Source of the DNA: Rhexocercosporidium sp. MPI-PUGE-AT-0058 | Taxonomy: Eukaryota; Ascomycota; Leotiomycetes; Helotiales | DNA: 64,000 nucleotides | NCBI GenBank assembly: GCA_020746875.1 | Contig: JAGTJL010000025.1 | Span: 372,001 to 436,000, forward strand | Direction: 5' to 3' | Shown here: piece by piece, positions 56,576-64,000 of the stretch | Layout of the letters: every line of letters starts with the position of its first letter | How positions within the stretch are numbered: the first letter of the stretch is position 1 | The notes under the pieces: generated by a model | What the model saw: the letters and a program-made list of their open reading frames with translations, nothing else | Told to the model about the DNA's origin: nothing | Database searches by the model: none | Translations under genes and position numbers: made by a program

Positions 56576-58004
56576 GATCAGATGGTCCGAATCGTAATCT
56601 ATGTATTGTTGGCGAGGGCTAGAAATCTCTCAGCCGGTGTATGTAGATGAACCCGTCAGGAATGATTATTTGCTGGAAATCAAGATGAGAGATTCTTTGC
56701 TATGTGAGGATATGCCATACACATGTACTGGACTGGTATACTGACTCCTGAAAGATTCAAGTGCCGGTATCCGAGAAGAGGTGACAAGGAGGCTTGAAGA
56801 AGTGTCTAGATGTATCATGTTGATCCATTACAATGCACCAGAGCGCACCACCCTTACATTCCAGTATTCTATTGAACAACTTCTGCTGATAGGAAGAAGT
56901 ACGTCAACACGTGGACACACCTAGATCCGGCAGATCAGGAATATTTGCTTAGCATGCCAACGGCTCATTGGTGCATGTAGGGCACGATGTTTTCCCCAGC
57001 TTGACATGCGTGATTGCGCCATCAGTACGCTTAAAGACTCTGGTTTGTGTGTTGTATGAGCGATATATGTTCAAGTATGTGAGAGGTATTTTTAACAAGA
57101 GGCTAGTCTCGGCACTTGACAAGCGAGCCCCTGAATCCAAACCGTCCGTTCTCGGTACTTGAACTGCAGGCTTGTTTAGGGTGGCGATGGGGTTTCACTA
57201 TCGGTAATTTGCTCTTGAGTAATAGGAAGATTGTACTCGCTTCGCTAAAGAGACATACTTAAGCTGGTCCTTTGGTCCCTCGGGTCGAGATATTAGGTTC
57301 TCGGGTATACGACGCTAGCTCGTTGGAAATATGTAGATGAGAAGTCCTGAGGACGAGAGGATATGAAGAGCATCCTTTCTCGAAAATCAAGAATAGCACA
57401 GAAAGATATTGTGGAAAATTCTAATTGCATAGAAGCAGAAAAGCGTTATCTTAAAAAGGATAGTTTCATACTTCATAGTTCACGCCACTAGGCATGCTTG
57501 AAGTATGACAAACTTGAGTTAGCTTAGGAATGATTCCTTAAGCCATTACTTGACCAAAAAGCCACTAGAAAACAAACATGCTCACACATAATAAGAAGAA
57601 AAGATCGCATTGTTCAAAATCTTGTCGGGTGAAAAATAGATGTGAAGAAAAGCCGTGGCTGTCTACTCGGGAATTGAGCTCGTAGAAAGCATGATGGCTG
57701 CTCAGGATATTCAAATCCGCTATTGAATTGTTTGTTGCTGCGATTCACTAGAAGATAGTGCAGATATGGAGAATACCTTGAAGCCGCTGGTGAAGTGGAG
57801 AGAGGAAAGTGAAGCTTGAAGTGAATATATCTCTCGCACGGACCATCCACATCCCTGTCAAAACTTTCAAGCTGCCATCACATCGCAGCCTTATAAACAT
57901 CTCGAACACAACATCTTGTCGAACACAACCGCTCGACTCAATACCACAACTGGACCTCTTCATCCTCACCCTGACTCCCAAATTGTAAGGAGAACACACG
58001 CATC
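56576..58004. other. Intergenic, no gene recognised
   Basis: 1.4 kb between divergent genes. Short frames only. The last 150 bases before 58005 are CA-rich leader for SNRNP27. Confidence 0.45.
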
Positions 58005-59096
58005 ATGGCAGAACCACCATACAAACGCGCGCGCCGCCCAGATAGCAAGCAGATGTGGGACGAAGCAGATCGACGCGCACCTCAACCGCCTCTTCCCTCG
58101 CGCGAACGAGACGACCGCGGAGGTGACAGACGAGAAGATCGGAATCGGGATCGCGACCGCAGATATCGAAGTCGTTCACCACGCGACTCGAGGGGCGGTG
58201 GGGGCAGTGCAAGGGATAGAGGAGGACGAAGAGATGAGCGTGAGAGAGATAGCAGAGAGGGGAATGCCAATGGCAGAGGAGGGAGAGATCGCGAGGGTGA
58301 GGGCGGTGGCCAGAGAGGTGGTAGAAGGGACCACAGGGACAGAGAGAGAGGTATGTACCCTATTGAAGCTGGGATGCTTTGTTACAGAGATAAGCCTAAT
58401 GCGATTTCTCAAGATGGTGGGAATGGCAGAGACCGAGATGGAGGCAGAGAGAGGGAAACGAGAGAGAGGGAGCATAGAGAGAGAGGTATGTACTCGACTG
58501 CCAGTATCAACACCAGTGCTTGTACTAGTACCGATGAGGTGGTGTTTTGTTTCAGAACCAGATCTGACTCTGTTTCTCAAGATGGTGGCAGAGAGGGCCG
58601 GGACAGAATTAGAGAGCGATCGAGAGATAGGGCGAGGGATGCCAGGAGTAGGAGTCCAAGACGGGAGAGGGATTCGAGGAAGGATGGCGAGGCCGAGAAG
58701 GATACACCCAAGCCGTACCACGTCGAAGACGAATTCGCCAAAGCCAGGACTGCAACACCACCCGTATCGTTCAAGGTCAATACTGCTACCAACGAACAGG
58801 ATCAGGAGCGAATGGAAGTCGACGGAGAGGCACAAGCTCAACCAGCAAAGAAAGGAAAGAAGGGCAAGAAAGCTGCGAAACCAGTTGAGGACGACGATGA
58901 TTTGATTATCGAGGATGATGGTATGGCTGCCATGCAAGCTATGATGGGATTTGGCGGGTTCGGCACGACGCACCAACAGAAAGTTGCAGGGAACGATATC
59001 TACGCTGTGAGGAAGGAGAAGAAGACTGAGTACAGGCAGTACATGAACCGGGTTGGTGGGTTCAACAGACCTCTCAGTCCGAGCAGGGAGACTTGA
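58005..59096 (+). CDS. U4/U6.U5 tri-snRNP 27 kDa protein (SNRNP27/SNUT3 family)
   Basis: There are three exons, 58005-58350, 58414-58485 and 58582-59096, 310 aa. The N-terminal two thirds is an RS/RD/RE-rich region (RDRDRRYRSRSPRDSRGGGG). The C-terminal signature is MAAMQAMMGFGGFGTTHQQK, then VAGNDIYAVRKEKKTEYRQY and MNRVGGFNRPLSPSRE, the conserved SNRNP27 block. The protein belongs to the spliceosomal U4/U6.U5 tri-snRNP in the nucleus. Both introns begin GTATGTAC and end TTTCTCAAG, are multiples of three (63 and 96 nt) and contain no in-frame stop, so unspliced RNA would also be translated (363 aa). They appear to derive from a tandem duplication. A long overlapping plus-one frame (57916-58905) is a shadow of the Arg-rich codons. 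Confidence 0.88.
   Translation: MAEPPYKRARRPDSKQMWDEADRRAPQPPLPSRERDDRGGDRREDRNRDRDRRYRSRSPRDSRGGGGSARDRGGRRDERERDSREGNANGRGGRDREGEGGGQRGGRRDHRDRERGMYPIEAGMLCYRDKPNAISQDGGNGRDRDGGRERETREREHRERGMYSTASINTSACTSTDEVVFCFRTRSDSVSQDGGREGRDRIRERSRDRARDARSRSPRRERDSRKDGEAEKDTPKPYHVEDEFAKARTATPPVSFKVNTATNEQDQERMEVDGEAQAQPAKKGKKGKKAAKPVEDDDDLIIEDDGMAAMQAMMGFGGFGTTHQQKVAGNDIYAVRKEKKTEYRQYMNRVGGFNRPLSPSRET
58333..58597 (+). repeat. Tandem duplication of an intron plus flanking exon
   Basis: AGAGAGAGAGGTATGTAC occurs at the start of both introns, and TTTCTCAAGATGGTGG at the end of both. Intron 1 is 58351-58413 and intron 2 is 58486-58581. The 72-nt exon between them encodes Arg/Glu/Asp/Gly residues like its surroundings. 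Inner intron sequence has diverged, so the duplication is not very recent. Confidence 0.7.
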
Positions 59097-59680
59097 TGAG
59101 TGGGGTATGGATCTTGTATGTTGAATGCCTTCATGCTGGCTAGCACCAACATCTCAATGCAACGAAGTATTGCCCAGATGCGGCCTTGGAACATTAGGAC
59201 TTGGTATATTTTTAGTCAGCCAGTCAGTCAGTCAGTGACTTGTCATTTAGTTCTGAAGTGAGCCTTGGAGTGAGTCGTGGCTTCATGTATCAACTCAATT
59301 CATGGCTGCAGAACCAGCCAAAACCAAGGCATAGTAGACGAGTATTGTGTGCAAAGTCTACAAAGTGAACAATAATTCCCCCAATGAAACAAATCCCGAT
59401 AGACCAGATCTCCAATTCCTCATTCCGTGACATATTTCCCATCCCCAAAGCGTCACTAGCCAGCCTTCCCTGCAGCCTCGCGCTCAGGCTGAATTCGTAG
59501 CCGCACACCTCTCAAACCCGCAACGGTGTTCTCAAAATCCCAGCCTTCTCTCCCAAACCCTCCACCCCTCACTCCCTCTGCCTTCGAGCTCCTGAACAAT
59601 CCTCATACGGAGCTCTGGCCAGCCATTCTCCTCTCAATTGAAGCCTACAAGCTTCCGAAAAGCAAAGCAAATAGCTAGCA
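59097..59680. other. Spacer with CAGT microsatellite
   Basis: 584 bases between two plus-strand genes. A run of CAGT units lies at about 59214-59238. No coding feature other than shadows is seen; the right part is the GLS1 leader and promoter. Confidence 0.5.
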
Positions 59681-62371
59681 ATGCTTTTCCCCGTCGCAGC
59701 TGTGCTCGCAGCATGCTGCTTGTCGTCATCACAAGTAGCTGCTACTGCTGCGGCAGACGACCCAGCGATCCTGTACAAAGAAGTTGCGCGGAAATCGAAT
59801 GAGAGTCTGCTATGGGGCCCGTATAGACCGAACTTGTATTTTGGGGTGAAGCCTAGGATTCCCAAGAGTCTTTTGGGGGGGTTGATGTGGTCGAGGGTGG
59901 ACAATTATCAGGATGTGCAGAATAGTGAGTTTGGAAACCTTCTCAGCAATTGCAATCGCCTGTTTAATCTTTGGGGCTTGGGGCTTGGGGCATTGGGGCA
60001 TTGGGATTACGGAAATGAGTACAGGAAAAGTGCAGATGCTAATTAGCATGATTTACAGATTTCAGACATACCTGTGAGCAGGGCGATAACATGAAAGGTT
60101 ACGGCTGGGACGAATACGACGCGCGGACTGGAGGCCAGCAGACAATTTACGACGAGGGCAATGGCATCAATATCCGCACCATGTTCGTGAAGATCCCTGG
60201 AGGAAGCAACGGCGGTAGCTGGGCTGCCCGCATACGAGGCACAGTGCGAGAAGGTGCGCCGCCGGATCTCAAGACGACAGTTGTGTGGTACAATTCCCTG
60301 GAAGGACTTGGGAGCTTAGAAGTCGAGAACGAGGCGGACGAGCTGGGCTACGAGGGTGATGTTACGCTGAAAGGAGACTCGGCTGGTCTTGGGCAGTATA
60401 AGATTACAGTCACAACTGGAAGGGGCATCCATCCTGCTTCTTCGCATCCTTCGTATGAGGAGAAGCCCTTGGACAGGACCATTGTCCATTCTCTTCAAGC
60501 TCCAGATTCTATGCTCTGGCAGGTGAAGCCTATTATTTTCAAGGGACTGAAGGACCAAATCGACAAATACATCGCTACTTATGGAGAAGAGAACCCACCT
60601 CCTCCGTGGCAAGTGTACACCCTCGAGAACAGAGCCGGACCAGGAAATTTGCACATGATCCAGAAAGTTTTCGAGGGCAATTTCGAGTTCGATGTCATTT
60701 TCAACAGTGGCTCCACTGGAAAGGAATACACCAGCCAAGATGTATCTGAGTTCTTGTCGAGGGGCTCAAGAGGTTTCTGGGATCGATTCGTTGCTACTTT
60801 TGATCCCCAGCCACCGTTTGGCGTTGAAGCTCTTCAGCGATTCGCTGGAAGCATGTTTTCCAATTTACTGGGTGGATTGGGATACTTCTACGGTGATTCG
60901 GTTGTGGACAGATCGTATGCTCCGGAATACGACGAGGAAAATGAAGGGTTCTGGGAGGAGACAGCGGCTGCAAGAGCCCAGAAACATGAGAAGCTCGAGG
61001 GCCCTTATGAACTTTTCACACTCGTCCCATCGAGACCATTCTTCCCACGCGGTTTCCTCTGGGACGAAGGTTTCCACCTCATGCCAGTTGCCGATTGGGA
61101 TTTGGATGTTGCTCTTGAAGTTGTCAAGAGTTGGTTTAACCTCATGGACGAAGATGGATGGATTGGCCGCGAACAAATCCTCGGCGCCGAAGCTCGCAGC
61201 AAAGTTCCCGCTGAGTTCCAGGTCCAATACCCGCACTACGCCAACCCACCTACCCTTTTCTTCATTGTCGACAACTTCATCTCGAAGATCAATGCCATGA
61301 ATGGCTCAGGTTCAAACGCCAAAGCATCCAAGGAAAGCTTAGGCAATATGCCGAACTCCGTGTACCTCCAAGACAAGAATCTCGCACTGCACTATCTGCG
61401 AGAACTCTACCCGAAGTTGAGAAAGCACTATTTCTGGTATCGAAAGACTCAGTCTGGGGATCTGAAGTCTTATGATAGAGACGCGTTCAGCACCAAGGAA
61501 GCTTATAGATGGCGAGGCCGTACACCACAACACATCCTCACCAGCGGTCTTGACGACTACCCCCGTCCTCAGCCACCGCACCCTGGAGAGCTACATGTCG
61601 ATCTCATCTCCTGGATGGGAATGATGACCAAGTCTCTCAAGAACATCGCCACTCTTCTCGACTATAGCGACGACGTCAAAGAACTGTCCACGATTGAAAC
61701 CGCCATCTTACGCAATATCGACGATCTGCATTGGAGCGAAAAAGAAAAGTGTTACTGTGACGCCACTATTGATGATTACGAGGAGAACGCTCTCGTGTGC
61801 CACAAAGGATATATCTCCCTCTTCCCATTCTTGACGGGTCTTCTGGATCCGAAGAGCGAGAAGCTGGGCCATATCCTGAACTTGATTGGTGATGAGGAAG
61901 AATTGTGGAGTAAGCATGGGCTTAGGAGCTTGAGCAAGAAAGATGAGTTCTATGGCACTGATGAGAATTACTGGAGAGGTCCTGTCTGGATGCCTATCAA
62001 CTACCTGGCTGTTGTGCAATTGCTCGTAAGTATTCCCTTCCCCTCACCTTGTTCAAACCTCAAAATACACACTCCGAAACCTCCGTCCAGAACTCACACA
62101 ACCCCAACAGAAATACGCACAAACTCCCGGCCCGCACCAATCCCTCTCCAAAGACCTTTACAGCACCCTCCGCCTCAACCTCATCAAGACCGTCTTCGAC
62201 TCCTGGCAAGAAACGGGCTTCGCGTGGGAGCAGTATGATCCTGAGACGGGCAAGGGGCAACGCACGCAGCACTTCACGGGCTGGACTAGTCTGGTGGTTA
62301 AGATTATGGGCATGCCGGATTTGAGTGGTGGGGCTTGGGAGGTTAAGGGCGCAGGGCATGATGAGTTGTAG
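59681..62371 (+). CDS. GLS1: Mannosyl-oligosaccharide glucosidase (ER glucosidase I, GH63)
   Basis: There are three exons, 59681-59924, 60059-62025 and 62111-62371, 823 aa. The N-terminus is a signal peptide ([20 protein letters not shown]) rather than a long cytosolic tail. GH63 blocks include [20 protein letters not shown], the splice-restored [20 protein letters not shown], and [20 protein letters not shown]. Further blocks are [34 protein letters not shown] with the E-x3-D pair reported as catalytically important in the yeast enzyme, and [16 protein letters not shown]. The C-terminal block is [20 protein letters not shown]. The enzyme removes the outermost glucose from Glc3Man9GlcNAc2 in the ER lumen, the first step of N-glycan trimming (yeast Cwh41). 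All family blocks are present, so it looks functional. Confidence 0.95.
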
Positions 62372-64000
62372 GGAGGCAAGTGATGATGATAAGGAGAAGA
62401 AAAGTAGTTCGGGGGAAAGAGGAACGATAGGGGTGTATATATGTGACATACTCATTTCAGTGTTAGAAAAAGCCTCGGATTTACGTCTTGAATCTTGTTC
62501 TTTCTTCTCTTCTCATGTCCCCTTTCTAACATCTAACATCACTTACCACACACCTCCATTTATATCGAACTCTACCCTTTGACTCTAACGTCAAATCGGA
62601 CTTGATATGTATTATGGTCAAGCATAGAGATGGGAATACCGATGCAGATTTAGATGTAGAGAGTTTTCTCCTGTTAACACAACTCGACAGCTCACGGTTC
62701 GGAACTTGCAAGGCGAGATCGTTAAGCACAAGCCTGGTGGTCCTGTGTGTGTTATGTGGCCTTTGTCATTCGCCCGTTGAAGCTGTTGACGTTTGATCAG
62801 AAGGGCTCGCTTATTTCAGGGGTCAACAGAAGGGCTGTTAGGTCTTCAGAAGTAAAGTCATCGGTGATGGTATATACCGCACTCTCAACATTATAACGCA
62901 GCACAGACGACCAAGTAGCGAGGTGCAGAGCGGATATTCTGTGATTCCTTTTCGAAACCACTTCACTTGTGCTTGTCGGTTCAAGCAGCTTCTTAGGGAA
63001 AAAACTATTAACCGGTATCTCCTTCTGCCTATTGATTGGCAAGTTCATTGAATTGTTCGGCAGCGTTTCTTAATAGTCGTAGCACTGTGATCTAGATATT
63101 GAAAGCTAGCTATCTTTTCTAAGAGTACACTTCATATGAAAGGAAAGGGAAGGGAATTATTTCTGAATTGGGGAGAGCGAGACTTTCACCACCAACCCCC
63201 CCCCCCCCCCCCCGCCGGGAGCAGGACTTTGTCATTTACTCTACTGATACCCCCAGCCTAGCACTGGGATTGAAAAAGGGGGTGTGATACAAGGGCATGC
63301 ATTTCTGTACTAAAAGAACTCTTCGTTCAACATTCAAGCACTATTTAGCATAAGCTTCTTCAACTGTTCGCCATGCACGGCCGATAACCCCCAGACGTGG
63401 CAGTCCCTGAGAGATTCTGGATCTACTGGGCCGTGGCGGTTCCCATGACTGCGGTTACTATGATATGTTGGTTCTCATTGCAGCGCTGTTAGAGGCCAAT
63501 GACTTAATGTTTGAGAAAACGAGGATGATGGAAATAACAAGCGAGCCCATACGGATTCCCATTCCTTCCTTCTTGTGAGGGAAATTAATTATCACCTCAA
63601 CATACAGATGAAACGAGTTATTCTGCACCGCGAGAGTTTCCATTGACTTTTGGTGTGATGTATCCTAGAAATAGGTATGATATAATTGTACAATGTAGAA
63701 GTCGGGAAAAGCCACAGGCATCTGTGTAATTCAAGAAAGTCGCAGGGGTTTGACAAACCGGCTGACCGGCAGGAATCCCTTAAGCGAGCGGCCCGTCCGA
63801 CCCATTTCAGTCCTGAAGGATCAATCGCATTTGCAGCCACTCATTTGCGAGTATAATGCCTACCAAATCTGCAACAGGGACCTTCGCGCTCTGGCCCCAG
63901 TATAGACACAGGGTTTATTTCCTGCTTCAATTGATATAAATGGGTCGACAGGTTTCTTCAGCAGGGCTTAGTGCTATTACCCCGGGTGAAGAGTGACTGA
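62372..64000. other. Intergenic, no gene recognised
   Basis: About 1.6 kb to the right edge. Short frames only. It contains an 18-base C run at 63196-63213. No RNA gene or repeat family is seen. Confidence 0.45.
63196..63213 (+). repeat. Poly-C tract (18 C)
   Basis: Eighteen consecutive C, followed by GCCGGG. It is intergenic. Runs of this kind are length-variable and also prone to assembly or sequencing error. Confidence 0.9.

Noticed and set aside
57916..58905. 329-codon plus-strand frame overlapping SNRNP27
   Set aside because: It is the offset reading of the Arg/Glu-rich SNRNP27 codons; the conserved C-terminal signature is only in the other frame.
1..64000. CRISPR arrays, bacterial insertion sequences, rRNA genes and long LTR or TIR transposons
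   Set aside because: No regularly spaced repeats, no rRNA motifs, and no transposase or reverse-transcriptase motif was recognised in the open frames. Short diverged remnants cannot be excluded by eye.

Overview
The window is nuclear DNA of a filamentous ascomycete. Genes are dense and carry short GT-AG introns of about 40-100 nt. Several housekeeping genes have clear fungal orthologues: SEC16, CLPTM1, LOG, PRE5, VPS55, the fused PABA synthase, SEC22, SNRNP27 and GLS1. A large local family of 2EXR-domain proteins (FTLFPKLPLELR-type motif) suggests a leotiomycete of the Helotiales type. That placement is inference, because no rDNA or other marker is present.

Layout. 0-1.1 kb: the 3' end of SEC16. 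2.5-20.4 kb: an accessory block with six apparently usable 2EXR genes and one clearly broken 2EXR copy, on both strands, with long spacers and one unrelated MYND zinc-finger gene. 21-31.3 kb: a conserved housekeeping block (CLPTM1 family, LOG-type phosphoribohydrolase, proteasome alpha subunit PRE5, VPS55, bifunctional aminodeoxychorismate synthase). 32.8-37.6 kb: a fungal two-TM glycoprotein of unknown function and a secreted TAP-like alpha/beta hydrolase. 37.6-45.2 kb: gene-poor DNA holding short repeats and decayed gene fragments, including a PEX7-like WD40 piece and a piece matching the C-terminus of the gene at 47.5 kb. 45.3-49.3 kb: SEC22 with an unusually long intron, divergent from an uncharacterised low-complexity protein gene. 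49.3-58 kb: gene-poor DNA around a C2H2 zinc-finger gene and an MFS transporter gene. 58-62.4 kb: SNRNP27, with a duplicated intron-exon unit, and the ER glucosidase I gene.

Functional links. SEC16 (ER exit sites), SEC22 (ER-Golgi SNARE), GLS1 (ER N-glycan trimming), CLPTM1 (ER membrane) and VPS55 (endosome to vacuole) all act in the secretory or endomembrane system. They are not arranged as an operon and nothing suggests co-regulation as a cluster. The most distinctive content is the rapidly evolving 2EXR array and the graveyard of gene fragments at 38-50 kb.

Exon boundaries were derived by hand from reading-frame continuity, GT/AG sites and family motifs. Family names come from recognised motifs, not from a search.
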